Assembly (NCBI GenBank): GCA_025352825.1
Contig: JANXSG010000097.1
Span: 1 to 60,075 of the forward strand
From: Chthonomonadaceae bacterium
GTDB lineage: Bacteria > Armatimonadota > Chthonomonadetes > Chthonomonadales > Chthonomonadaceae
Length of the DNA stretch: 60,075 nt
Direction: 5' to 3'
Both the position numbers and the translations under genes were made by a program. Positions within the stretch are counted from its first letter, which is position 1, and each line of letters opens with the position of its first letter. The notes beneath the pieces are model-generated. The model worked only from the letters and a program-made list of their open reading frames with translations, ran no database searches and had not been told where the DNA came from. This document shows, in pieces, positions 1-9,900 of this stretch.

Positions 1-50
1 AAGGTGGCAAATATTGGACGCTTACGTTGAGTGAATGAAGACTTTTAACA

Positions 51-602
51 TCAGGAGGTGTGCATTTTTATCCACTCAACATATTTGTTCATCCAGCCCT
101 GCAGGAACTCTTTGCTGCCTTCACTAATACTACCTTCCGCATCAAACAGCCCGTCTTTCATTTGAATAAATACTTCCGGCTGCCCGAGTGTGGGCACGTC
201 GAGATACGAGAGCACATTGCGAAGATGCTGCTGAGCAAGAGCAGTCCCAGTACTGCCTACCGAAACTCCAATAACTGCGGCAGGTTTGCCGGCCCAGGCA
301 CTCTGGCCATATGGGCGCGAGGCATGGTCGATTGCATTTTTGAGAACACCTGGTACAGATCTGTTGTACTCGGGTGTTACGAACAGCAGACCTTGAGCAG
401 ATTTAATCTCACTTTTCAGCCGAACAACCGCTGCTGTCGGATTAGCATCGTCGTCTTGATTGTACAACGGCAGATCACCGATCTCTACTTGGTGGAAAGA
501 GAAATCTGCTGGAGCCAGTTTTGCAATGGCTCTCGCCAGCTTCCGATTAAACGAATCTGCCCGAAGGCTTCCCACAATGACAGCTATCTTGACTGTACTC
601 AT
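51..602 (-). CDS. NADPH-dependent FMN reductase family protein
   Basis: This 183-residue protein has the flavodoxin-like fold of the NADPH-dependent FMN reductase/ChrR group, soluble enzymes that pass electrons from NAD(P)H through FMN to quinones, azo dyes or metals. The phosphate-binding loop GSLRADSFNRKL lies at residues 11-22 and the family signature TPEYNRSVPG at 76-85, followed by LKNAID. Its length is normal for the family. The ATG at 602 has an AGGAG ribosome-binding site just upstream. It appears to be a single-gene unit. The family is secure, but the physiological substrate cannot be read from the sequence. Confidence 0.9.
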   Translation of the reverse strand: MSTVKIAVIVGSLRADSFNRKLARAIAKLAPADFSFHQVEIGDLPLYNQDDDANPTAAVVRLKSEIKSAQGLLFVTPEYNRSVPGVLKNAIDHASRPYGQSAWAGKPAAVIGVSVGSTGTALAQQHLRNVLSYLDVPTLGQPEVFIQMKDGLFDAEGSISEGSKEFLQGWMNKYVEWIKMHTS

Positions 603-700
603 AAATTACTCCTTGCAATACTTTTCTTGATGGACTATGATTCATGCATATGCTCTGAGTATACCCGTGATAAATAATATTGACGAGACTTCAGTCAAGC

Positions 701-1360
701 TCAGAGGACGTTTTTGATATCAATCGTTTTGATTAATCCGACCTTAAAGGAATACATGTACTGAACCATCAGGTCAGCAATCATGCAGCCATTCCAGTCT
801 TTAACGATCTGATGGACATCCACGATGATATGCCCTGTATCAGAAGCCTGGATATTTGTTGGCTCGAAGTTACTATTCAGCATGGCTATTCGCCAAATTC
901 GAATATTGACTTACTTCAAATATCAATCATTGAAGATGAAAGCTGAGTGAACTCGAAGACAGGATAAAATAGCCGCAAAAAAGAAAAAATAAAATATATA
1001 GGATTTCTAATCACAATAAATTGGAGTTTAAATAGATGCAGAAATTATTTTGCGCATTTTGTGCTTTTTTGCGGCTATTTTATACTCGCTCATATTGAGT
1101 ATGAATACCTATTTAGATATTAATACTCGCGTAAATGACTATAATCAGATTATGCTGAAAAGTTACGGTTCGACATGGGGATCTATTTCGGCCCACTGCC
1201 TAGTCCAGTATTCCCGGACGCCGCCATGCCCATATACTCGCCCACCCTCCCAGCCATTTGGCCAATCTACTTCAGGATGCAGTGAAGCCAGAATAGTATC
1301 TATATCACGAGCATTAAAAGCCTGGTAAATGGCGTTAAGAATCTCTTTTTCAGCCTGCAT
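701..1360 (-). pseudogene. SnoaL/NTF2-like gene split by a miniature element
   Basis: Two minus-strand fragments form one SnoaL-like (NTF2 fold) protein. The N-terminal part (1360 to about 1167) reads MQAEKEILNAIYQAFNARDID and ends at PHVEP. The C-terminal part (about 868 to 701) resumes with FEPTNIQ and then VDVHQIVKDWNG. The roughly 300 bp between them is a mobile element (869-1166). The VEP and FEP residues on either side are encoded by the two copies of what looks like an 8-bp target duplication. Intact relatives of about 115-120 residues are small cone-shaped proteins, some of them polyketide cyclases or isomerases. The interrupted gene is presumably non-functional. Confidence 0.85.
869..1166. 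mobile_element. Miniature inverted-repeat element, copy 1 (298 bp)
   Basis: The ends are inverted repeats: GTTACTATTCAGCAT on the left and the complement of GTAACTTTTCAGCAT on the right. The flanks GGCTCGAA (861-868) and GGTTCGAC (1167-1174) look like a decayed 8-bp target duplication and fall inside the SnoaL reading frame. No transposase is encoded. Internally, AAAATAGCCGCAAAAAAG and its complement form a long hairpin. A related 217-bp copy lies at 52827-53043 in the opposite orientation. This is probably a non-autonomous element moved by a transposase elsewhere in the genome. Confidence 0.85.
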
Positions 1361-1484
1361 CTTGATAGTCCCACTTTCCCGTTTTCACAAAGTTGCTAGA
1401 TCGCTCACCCCTAATTATACAATACCTCTTGGAAAAATCTGTATTGACTGGTACACTCATCCCATCTTAACCAAAGGAACTGCA

Positions 1485-4259
1485 TTGGCTAAACCGTTCA
1501 CCAAAGCACAGTTGGATGCAATCAACGCGGACGACGATAATATCTGCGTTGCTGCGGGCGCTGGGTCAGGTAAAACAGGTGTGCTGGTGGAACGTTTCGT
1601 AAGGCTCGTTGAGCAGGAAGAAGCAGACGTCGATCAACTTCTGGTAATCACATTCACAGATCGCTCCGCACGTGAGATGAAGTTGAGGATTGTTGAAACA
1701 CTCACTGAACGCGGACTTTTGATGGCACGCCGGCAGGTGGAGACGGCTTATATCAGCACTATCCATGGGTTCTGTGCCCGATTATTACAAGAGAATCCAT
1801 TCGAGGCTGGTGTAGATCCCCAGTTCAGTGTTCTTGAAGAAGGAAAGGCAAAACGTCTCCTACGGCAGTGTCTGGAAGAGACGGTCTCAAAAGCATACGC
1901 ATCCCGTCAAGAGCAGGTCATTCATCTGGTGGAGGCTATCCAGACAGCACGTGTCTATGGAGAAGAATCGGGTGATCCACTCGCTTCGCTCGGAAATGCG
2001 GTGCAGTCTACCCTCGATAGCCTGCGCAGTGCCGGAAATTCGATAGACCAGCTTCAGGAGATATGGGAAGAAGGATCCGATAAGCTAGCCAGCCGCTCTC
2101 TGGCTCCACTGCAGCAGCTTCTACAGCCTTCGCTTCTTGAGATCTCCACATGCATGAACGCCATTAAAGAATTGAGGCGAAATGCTTCGGGAGCTTTGGG
2201 TGGATTCTGCGATGCACTACTCACAAATTCCATATTGATGCAGCCAGATAAGGCGGCATACATCGACATACTGCAAGCGCTTCAGACGGTTCATGCTCTG
2301 CTTATTCGCAGTAAACAAAATCCGCAAGATCCGTTAGGCCCAGAAGGGCAGATAGTGGCTCATCTGCTTCGCATACGGGCGCTCTGTTCGGATCTGGCCG
2401 ACCTGTTCGGTTCGACCGCTGCCATTGAAGAGAGTTCGGCGGAGCTATGCCATAATCTGCTTGGGCTAACCATACTTGTCTGGAGAGAATATCAGTCGGC
2501 TAAACGCCGTTTAGGAAAGCTGGACAACAGCGATTTACAGTCGGAAGGGGTGCGTCTGTTAGAGGAGTCTACTGCAGTCCGGAATAGATATCGAAGGCAG
2601 TTTAAACATCTACTCATAGATGAGTTTCAGGATACCGATCCGCTTCAGATGAGATTGGTGGAGTGTCTCCACGGACCAGAACCAGTCCATCTTCAAAAGC
2701 CAGTACCCAACAAGCTATTTATTGTGGGGGATGTCCAGCAGAGCATCTACGGTTTTCGCAATGCAGAGCCGCGCCTCTTCCAGGATTTAGAGCGCAGCTT
2801 TCGAATCGACAGAGCTGGCAGGCATATTTCGCTTCAAGTCAATTTCAGATCTCGGGCGGACATACTGCGAACGGTATCTCACGTGTTCAAACATCTATGG
2901 AGAGATAGACACAGTCCGTTCGTTCCACTCGAGTCAGGTGCAGAATTCGATACCAAGATGGTTCCAACTATTGAGGTGATGATCAGTTCTGGAATTCGAC
3001 GAGGTGATTATGTGGCGTTGGAGGCCGATGCAATCGCCGCACGCATTCAGGAGATCGTAGAAGGTAAAGAGTTCAAAATCACCAGCCGACACGATCCAAG
3101 ATGTGGCCAGTATGTAGGATATAGGGATGTTGCTGTTCTGCTTAGAGCGCTTACAGATATACAAAAGTACGCAGAGGCATTTGCCAGAAGAGGAGTGCCA
3201 CACTACATTGTGGGCGGTGGTCGTGGCTACTATGCCCGCCGCGAAATACGCGATCTGTTGAATATTCTTATCGTGATCGATTCGCCTTTAGACGATGTCG
3301 CTCTTGCTGCTGCGCTGCGTTCGCCTCTGGTTGGAATTGAGCTTGACACTCTCTACTCACTGGCCAGAGTTGCAAAAACAATGGGATCCAAGCCTCATCA
3401 AATCCCACTCTTTTCTGCGCTGCCAACATTTCTAGAGAACGGTGATCTACCTGAAACGGAACGGCAGAGACTTTCAGCATTTTTAGTCGTAATAAACGAC
3501 CTCCGCCTGCAGGAAGATAGGCTTCCGGTCGGTCATCTTCTGGAGCGGCTAATTGCAAGAACTGGTTATGATGCCCGACTGCTGTGCCGTCCGGGTGGGC
3601 GAAGGCGGCTTGCGAATGTTCGCAAACTCCTTCAGATGGCAAATTCAGATTCAGTGATGGGAGTTCGAGAGTTTATTTTGCGCCTGCGTGATCTTGAGAA
3701 ACTCTCGGATAGAGAAGGAGATGCGCCGACGGAGGAAGAAGCAGCGGATGTGGTTCGATTTCTCACGATACATAGTGCGAAAGGGCTGGAGTTCCCTATC
3801 GTAATTCTAGCGGATTTAGCGCGAAATCTAATTTTTGAGGAAAAGAAACTGTTTGTTTGCGATCCGAAAATAGTCGCATTTGGCTCAAAACTAACTGGCG
3901 TACCAGACGCCGCCTATAGGGCTATCGTCCATCAGCGTGAAACGGAAGATCAATCCGAATTGACCAGACTGTTATATGTGGCAATGACGCGCTCGAAAGA
4001 ACATCTCATTTTAGCGGGAAATACCGGTAGTAACAGTGGCTTTAACTGGGCGGATATTGTATTTCAATCGTTAGGCGTGATGGAGCCGCCACCCGATCCA
4101 ACCGTCGCCGTTCTAGCGGGAGGAATTACAGCCAGAACCGCAGCTCTCAGCAGTTCGATATATAAACAGACACTTCCTTCGAATCAGACTGAACTAACCT
4201 CCTTGAACTGTGTTTCGCAAGCGGAACAGATGGCTGTTGACCTCTTAAAGGAACCATAG
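1485..4259 (+). CDS. UvrD/AddA-like superfamily 1 helicase, nuclease domain absent
   Basis: This 924-residue ATP-dependent DNA helicase is of the AddA/RecB type, which unwinds DNA ends during double-strand break repair. Helicase motifs appear in order: Walker A AGAGSGKT (about 24-31), DEFQDTD (about 379), VGDVQQSIYGFR (about 414), NFRSR, TIHSAKGLEFP (about 760) and LLYVAMTRSKEHL (about 830). Full AddA proteins run to about 1200 residues and end in a PD-(D/E)XK nuclease. This one stops about 90 residues after motif VI, and the stop lies only a few bases before a repeat element. No addB is nearby. The TTG at 1485 is preferred because AAAGGA precedes it and homology begins there (AKPFTKAQLDAI). 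It may be truncated or a natural nuclease-less form. Confidence 0.85.
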   Translation: MAKPFTKAQLDAINADDDNICVAAGAGSGKTGVLVERFVRLVEQEEADVDQLLVITFTDRSAREMKLRIVETLTERGLLMARRQVETAYISTIHGFCARLLQENPFEAGVDPQFSVLEEGKAKRLLRQCLEETVSKAYASRQEQVIHLVEAIQTARVYGEESGDPLASLGNAVQSTLDSLRSAGNSIDQLQEIWEEGSDKLASRSLAPLQQLLQPSLLEISTCMNAIKELRRNASGALGGFCDALLTNSILMQPDKAAYIDILQALQTVHALLIRSKQNPQDPLGPEGQIVAHLLRIRALCSDLADLFGSTAAIEESSAELCHNLLGLTILVWREYQSAKRRLGKLDNSDLQSEGVRLLEESTAVRNRYRRQFKHLLIDEFQDTDPLQMRLVECLHGPEPVHLQKPVPNKLFIVGDVQQSIYGFRNAEPRLFQDLERSFRIDRAGRHISLQVNFRSRADILRTVSHVFKHLWRDRHSPFVPLESGAEFDTKMVPTIEVMISSGIRRGDYVALEADAIAARIQEIVEGKEFKITSRHDPRCGQYVGYRDVAVLLRALTDIQKYAEAFARRGVPHYIVGGGRGYYARREIRDLLNILIVIDSPLDDVALAAALRSPLVGIELDTLYSLARVAKTMGSKPHQIPLFSALPTFLENGDLPETERQRLSAFLVVINDLRLQEDRLPVGHLLERLIARTGYDARLLCRPGGRRRLANVRKLLQMANSDSVMGVREFILRLRDLEKLSDREGDAPTEEEAADVVRFLTIHSAKGLEFPIVILADLARNLIFEEKKLFVCDPKIVAFGSKLTGVPDAAYRAIVHQRETEDQSELTRLLYVAMTRSKEHLILAGNTGSNSGFNWADIVFQSLGVMEPPPDPTVAVLAGGITARTAALSSSIYKQTLPSNQTELTSLNCVSQAEQMAVDLLKEP

Positions 4260-4261
4260 GC

Positions 4262-4517
4262 ATTTTACATTACAAACATCGTGAATCTTTTAACGATGTG
4301 CGTAGCTCTAAGAGACAGAGACACGGCACTAAAGTACCGGTCTGGATTTGCAAAGCCCATCTCCGGTCGCTAGACGCTTCCTGCATGGGCTGAGAATCCT
4401 GGTTTAGTCACCCCCTCTCCCTTGCGAGCTATCGAGCAGTCTGGGAGAGGGGGACGGGGGGTGAGGTTAAAAGATTCCCAAACATCGTGAATCTTTTAAC
4501 GATGTGCGTTGTGTAAA
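4262..4517. repeat. Family A intergenic repeat, copy 1
   Basis: This copy has a C-rich/G-rich hairpin core (CCCCCTCTCCC at 4411-4421 pairing with GGGAGAGGGGG at 4443-4453). Before it lies a block containing GTACCGGTCTGGATTTGCAA and CATCTCCGGTCGCTAGACGC. It is bracketed by direct repeats of CATCGTGAATCTTTTAACGA near 4276 and 4482. The same modules recur at 6615-6880 and, inverted, at 47866-48035. It fills the gap between the helicase and gpsA and contains no gene. Confidence 0.85.
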
Positions 4518-4578
4518 TGCCGATGTCATTTCCGAGACTTCACTCGGAATGATGGCTGCACCGTGAGAGTAAGCGTTT

Positions 4579-4606
4579 CTTTTGGTTCTGGCTGCGCCAG
4601 CTTAGG
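4579..4606. repeat. 28-bp dispersed repeat, copy 1
   Basis: A 28-bp segment beginning CTTTTGGTTCTGG and ending GCCAGCTTAGG is identical to 48254-48281. Its centre can pair (CTGG...CCAG). It lies just upstream of gpsA and next to a TAGAAT that could be a -10 element. Confidence 0.8.
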
Positions 4607-4651
4607 GTAGAATATCTGTATGAACAGTATCGAAGAGAGAACGAAATCCTG

Positions 4652-5680
4652 ATGAAGATAGCAGTTATAGGCGCGGGAAGCTGGGGCACTGCCCTGGCGG
4701 TGTTGATTGCAAATGGGGAGCGTGAGATCAGTCTCTGGGGAAGATCGCCAGAACTGATGACTCAGCTGAAGCATGATAGAGAAAATCGACGGTATCTTAC
4801 TGGCATCAAACTGCCGGAACAGATAGACCCTACCCACAATCTTGTGCAGGCGCTAGAAGATGCAGCCATAGTAATTCTGGCAGTACCTAGCGGCGCTATG
4901 AGACAGATTCTAGAAGAGTCAATGATGTGCATTCCAACCGAAGCACTTCTTATCTCCGCAGCGAAAGGACTGGAAGAGAACTCTGGACTGCGTATGAGTC
5001 AGACTATTGCGCAGATTCTTCCTGGCAGTGAGAATCGAATAGTAGCTCTTTCCGGCCCAAATCTATCTCTTGAAGTGGCACGAGGAGTTCCTACAGCCAG
5101 TGTGGCCGCTTCCATATCAGAATCTTCGGTGAAGGCAGCCCAGGCGCTCTTTACGAACACGCCTCAATCAAGTTTTCGAGTATATACTTCGAGCGATCTA
5201 GTAGGTGTCGAGTTGGGTGGCGCTATCAAGAATATGATCGCTATTGGGGCAGGTATCTGTGACGGTCTTGGTTATGGTGATAACTCTAAAGCAGCCCTTA
5301 TGACAAGGGGACTAACGGAGGCAATGCGCCTGGGGCTGTCACTGGGAGCGGAAGCCTCCACCTTTATGGGACTTTCAGGAGTGGGTGATCTCATTGCGAC
5401 GGGCGCAAGCCGACTTTCTCGTAACTATCGTGTAGGGTTGGAAGTCGGGCACGGTCGGCAACTGAACGATATTCTTTCTGAGCTCGGACAGGTAGCGGAA
5501 GGCGTGCCAACTACCAATGCGCTGAACCAACTTGCATCGAAGCACCATGTGGATATGCCTCTCTGTTCGGCGCTTTATTCCGTACTATATGAGTGCAAGG
5601 ATCCTATGGAGGTGATTCAAAAGCTGATGCTTCGCCCTGCAGGAGAAGAGCACAATATCAAGTTGAGAGCAGTGGAATAG
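4652..5680 (+). CDS. gpsA: Glycerol-3-phosphate dehydrogenase [NAD(P)+]
   Basis: GpsA reduces dihydroxyacetone phosphate to sn-glycerol-3-phosphate, the backbone for membrane phospholipids, in the cytoplasm. The 342-residue length is standard. The N-terminal Rossmann loop is GAGSWGTA (residues 7-14). The conserved substrate-binding segment GAIKNMIAIGAGICDGLGYGDN follows in the C-terminal helical domain, then LSGVGDLIATGAS. The ATG at 4652 starts exactly at the family N-terminus (MKIAVIGAGSWG). queE begins two bases after the stop, so the two genes are probably co-transcribed. Confidence 0.97.
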   Translation: MKIAVIGAGSWGTALAVLIANGEREISLWGRSPELMTQLKHDRENRRYLTGIKLPEQIDPTHNLVQALEDAAIVILAVPSGAMRQILEESMMCIPTEALLISAAKGLEENSGLRMSQTIAQILPGSENRIVALSGPNLSLEVARGVPTASVAASISESSVKAAQALFTNTPQSSFRVYTSSDLVGVELGGAIKNMIAIGAGICDGLGYGDNSKAALMTRGLTEAMRLGLSLGAEASTFMGLSGVGDLIATGASRLSRNYRVGLEVGHGRQLNDILSELGQVAEGVPTTNALNQLASKHHVDMPLCSALYSVLYECKDPMEVIQKLMLRPAGEEHNIKLRAVE

Positions 5681-5682
5681 TA

Positions 5683-6468
5683 ATGACTGTCGTCACCATG
5701 AAAACAGAAAAATCTGCAAGACTGGTGGAAATATTCTCATCTATTCAAGGCGAGGGTATGCTGATTGGGAAGCGCCAGGTATTTGTTCGAACCTACGGAT
5801 GTAACCTCCGATGCACCTATTGCGACAGCCCTGAAACCCTTAAAGAGACTCCCATTCCAAGTGCATGCAGGGTGGAAGATCCTCCTGGTTCGTGGCAATT
5901 TCACCCAGTTCTTAATCCGATCACAACTGAGGTGCTTACGAATATTGTCCAAGGCTATCTCAGCGAATATCACCATTCACTCTCCATCACGGGAGGAGAG
6001 CCGCTTCTGCAGGAAGTATTTCTCAGAGAGTGGCTGCCGGAAGTCCATGCACTTGGCCTTCAGACGTTCCTCGAAACCAATGGAATGCTTCCCGACCATC
6101 TGTTTCGGCTTCTTCCTCATCTAGATCACATCTCGATGGATTTCAAAGCCCCGGGCGCTATCGGACGTGATCCAGATGAAGTTTTTCAGACGCATCAAAA
6201 ATTCCTCAGGATAGCATCAAACAAACAGGTATACACGAAACTTGTAATTACTCCGACAACTTCAATTAGAGAGATAGAATCAGTTTGTGAAGTCATTTCG
6301 AACATCGATATTTCTATTCCGTTGATCCTTCAGCCGGTGACTCCTTACGGAGTCGAACTAGCATCAGTCTCTCCATCTCGTATACTGGAAGTCTACTCGT
6401 TAGCATGCAGACGGCTTAAAGAAGTGCGTGTCATCCCGCAAACACACAAAATGATGCACCTTCTTTAA
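5683..6468 (+). CDS. queE: 7-carboxy-7-deazaguanine synthase
   Basis: QueE is a radical SAM enzyme that converts 6-carboxytetrahydropterin to 7-carboxy-7-deazaguanine in the preQ0/queuosine pathway. The protein has SIQGEG near the N-terminus, then the CX3CX2C cluster motif CNLRCTYC, and SITGGEPLLQ as the SAM-binding GGE motif. The 261-residue length fits QueE. The ATG at 5683 lies two bases after the gpsA stop; an ATG at 5698 is an alternative. No other queuosine gene lies in the window, so the end product (preQ0, queuosine or a DNA modification) is open. Confidence 0.95.
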   Translation: MTVVTMKTEKSARLVEIFSSIQGEGMLIGKRQVFVRTYGCNLRCTYCDSPETLKETPIPSACRVEDPPGSWQFHPVLNPITTEVLTNIVQGYLSEYHHSLSITGGEPLLQEVFLREWLPEVHALGLQTFLETNGMLPDHLFRLLPHLDHISMDFKAPGAIGRDPDEVFQTHQKFLRIASNKQVYTKLVITPTTSIREIESVCEVISNIDISIPLILQPVTPYGVELASVSPSRILEVYSLACRRLKEVRVIPQTHKMMHLL

Positions 6469-6510
6469 TACATCGATAGAGTAACATTCAGTATCAATAC
6501 TACGTCTATA

Positions 6511-6880
6511 GAGGTAATTGCAAGAGTCATAAACAGTATATATTTGATTACTGCTTTGCCTAGTCCCCTTCCCACTCAAACGATTAAGCTGTTTGTGTTA
6601 GGGAGGGAGGAGAATCAACGCAAGTTGCCTTGTAAGGTATTAACGATGTGTGTTTTGTAAGTGCCTAAAACCATGCGTCGATTTGTTAGGACGTGGCACT
6701 GAAGTACCGGTCTGGATTTGCAAAGCCCATCTCCGGTCGCTAGACGCTCCGTGCATGGGCTGAGATTCTCGGTTTAGTCACCCCCTCTCCATTGCGAGCT
6801 ATCGAGCAGTCTGGGAGAGGGGGTCAGGTTAAAAATTCCCGAACATCGTGAATCTTTTAACGATGTGCGTTGTGTACGTT
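6511..6880. repeat. Composite repeat: family B end plus family A copy 2
   Basis: GAGGTAATTGCAAGAGTC at 6511-6528 is a solo left end of the family B element (one mismatch to the 18-bp consensus). From about 6615 a second family A copy follows, with the GTACCGG...TTGCAAAGCCC block, the C-rich/G-rich hairpin at 6781-6823 and the CATCGTGAATCTTTTAACGA tail. The 6469-6912 interval holds no gene. Confidence 0.8.
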
Positions 6881-6912
6881 ACTAACACATTATTCCACGA
6901 AAGAATATAGTG

Positions 6913-9900
6913 ATGCAACAAAGCCTCGACCCAATACAGAAGAATATGCAGGCAGCTCGTTCACGCCGAAGCTATGTCGCTATAGGCTCAGGTGTTTTCT
7001 GGACAGTATCAGCGTTTTTCATGCTTTCTGAACTTTGTTATGGGCTGGATAGGCGCATGCATCTAAATGCCACTTCGCGCAGCCTCTGGGATATCGTGCT
7101 AATTGCATCCATAATTCTCGGAGGCGCACTCACAACTCTTCTGAATCGACGATCTAAGGTGCCTGACTCTGCACTTGCTGCTGAAATTGAGCAAACATAT
7201 CCGGTCCTTAAAGAACGGCTGTTAACCTCTGTTGAGCTCGCACCAGCAATGGGGATTGCAGCCCAAACCGGATCCTTCTCCGTTCCAATGATCGCATCTC
7301 TTATTGAGGAGACGCGAACTATCGCAGCCAGCCTCGATTTTAGCAGAGCGGTCAAGACTTTGTCACTGCGCAGAGCGTCAACTGCTGCCGCTCTAACCAT
7401 TTTATTGTTGATCATCCAGATTGGCGCCTCACCAGAAGCATTTTCGATATGGCTAAAGCGCATGGCGTCGCCTCGTGCCGATATCGCGCCATTTGCCCGT
7501 ACTCGCGTTTGGATTACGCCGGAAGTCAACATTCTTCCGCGCGGTGAAAATTTAAAAGTACAAGTTACAACACGCGGTGATTACGCTGCTGGCTGTACTC
7601 TGGAATACCACATGGAAGGTGATTTGCCTTCGAACTGGAAAAAATTATCTGAACAAGCGTACTCGAAAATAAAAGATAGTTCTGAACAGGCATTTAATTT
7701 TCGTATTCCAGCTCTCAATAAAAATATTTTACTTCAGGCAAAAGCAAATGATGGTGAATCTAACCAGCGACAGGTGGAAGTCGAGGATCGCCCGACACCG
7801 CTTAACTTTATTCAGCATATCCATTTTCCTGCCTATATGCACCGTTCTTCTCAGCAGATAACTGAATCGACTGGAAATGTAGGAGCACCTGTAGGATCGG
7901 TGGTGGAGATAACCGCCTCAGCCAATAAACCGCTTAAAACGGCCCTGTTTACTCAGTTAAATGGTGCAGATAAATCCTGGCAAATATCTGGCATCAAGGC
8001 AAGCGGTGCTATCACAGTAGTCAAGAATGGCAGCTATCAACTCAAACTAACAGATACCCGCGGATTTGATAATCCTAATGCACCTCACTATCAGATCATC
8101 GCCCAGCCTGATCTCTCCCCTCAGGTGCAAATCGATCAGCCCGCAGCGGACATTGACCTTGTGCCAAACGGAAGGCTGCCACTCACGGCACATGCTACGG
8201 ATGACTATGGAGTGGCTGGAATGGGGCTTGTGTTCGAACGGCAAAAAGTCGACCCGGTTGAAGGGGAACGAGTCCCGATGCATAGAATGTCGCACAGCAC
8301 TCTGGCGCTGCCCGGCACTTTTGGATCTCCGCAGGCATCGATCTCTACGCGATGGAATATAGCTTCATCTGGTGCGCGTCCCGGCGAAGTGCTCCATTAC
8401 GAAGTCGATGCCCATGATAACGATACTCTGCATGGCCCTCATATTGGCCGCTCCCAGGCGTACAATATCCGCATCGTCACACTAATTGAGATGCAGAAAC
8501 GTCTTAAATCACAGCTGGATGATGAGGCTCGCGCCCTACAGCAGCTGCAACAGGATCAAAGCGCAGCACAGAATGCACGTAATGCCGCTGCTTCCAAGCC
8601 GACAACTGCTGCTGTCTCCCGGGCACAGGAAGCGCAGCAGAATGCAGCTCAAGAGGCTAGATCGCTTACCGAAAAACTCAAGCAGCTTACAACCCAGCTT
8701 GAAAACAACGGTTTGAGTACAGATTCCGAAAGTAAACGACGAGATATGGCAGGAGAAACACTACAGAAACTCGCAGATCAGAAGATGCCGGCAGCCGCGG
8801 AAAGCATCAAACCGAAACAACCCATGACGGAAGCCACAAAAATCCAGACTGATATTCAGCATGATCTCAATAGTGTGAAACAACTCCTGGCGCGCCCCCC
8901 CACACCCGAACAACTTGCACAAGAGACCGCCAGACTGGCTCAGGAACAGCAGAGGCTTGCAGAGAGTGCTCGTAATCTGGGTGAAGATATGCGGGCCCAT
9001 GAGCTTGAAGGAGGCAAAAAACCTCTGAGCGCTGACCAAAAAAGTAATCTGCAGGTGGAGCGAAATCAACAGGCAGAGACCAATGCAGCCACTCAAAAAC
9101 TGCAGTCTCAGCTTGAGCGTGCTGCATCTGATGCCCGGGAACATGGCAATAAAGATGCTGCTCATGCGCTGGAAAAAGCGGCTCAAGCTCTGAAAGATGG
9201 CGCCGTGGGAGCGCACCAGAACTCAGCACAGAAGAGCCTGAGTCAGAATCGTCCAACAGCAGCCGCTCCGGAGCAGGATCGTGCTGCTGTGGCACTTCAA
9301 AAAGCCTCCGAGGAAGCTCAGGCCGCCGCACAGTCCTCGAGTCAGCCCGAGTCGCCTACTGCCGCCGCTGACAAACTCGAACAGGAATCTCAGCGCCTCA
9401 AAGAGATGGCAGATTTACAAAAACAAGTTGCCAATAAAACAGAGCAAAATCCAGGTCAGGCGGAAAGTAAAAACCTGGCAAAACAAGAACAGTCGTTAGA
9501 GAGACAGGCCGCACAAGAGAATAGCGCACTGCGAAGTTCACCTTCTGCACAAAAGTCTTTGCAGAGCGCTAAACAGAGTCTGAATCAGGCAGGGAAACAG
9601 CTCAGCAAACAGAATTCCAATGGAGCAAAATCACCAGCACAGAATGCGGCCCAGCAACTGCAGAAGGCATCTCAACAGGCTGCCTCGGATGCCCAACAGA
9701 TGCGTCAGCAACAGGCAGCACAGGAGATGCAGGAGCGTGTTGAACGGCTGGCGCAGATTCAAAGAGGGCTGCTACAGGCGACTCAGAGGGTTCAGACTAT
9801 TCGAGAGCAAAAACAGGTGACCAAAGATACGGCAAGAGAGATCGGTCAGTTGGGTGCCCGTCAGGAATCCACAGAACAGCAGACTCGCGAACTTTCAAAA

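Noticed and set aside
60-677. 205-codon plus-strand frame opposite the FMN reductase
   Set aside because: It is antisense to a gene with clear family motifs, has no ribosome-binding site and encodes no recognisable protein.
4262-6880. Repeated blocks resembling a CRISPR-like or tandem array
   Set aside because: The copies are long, few, irregularly spaced and made of hairpin modules; there are no uniform repeat-spacer units and no cas genes.
8867-9331. Long antisense frames inside the giant coiled-coil gene
   Set aside because: They arise from the biased Gln/Ala codon usage of the sense strand and show no protein-like features.
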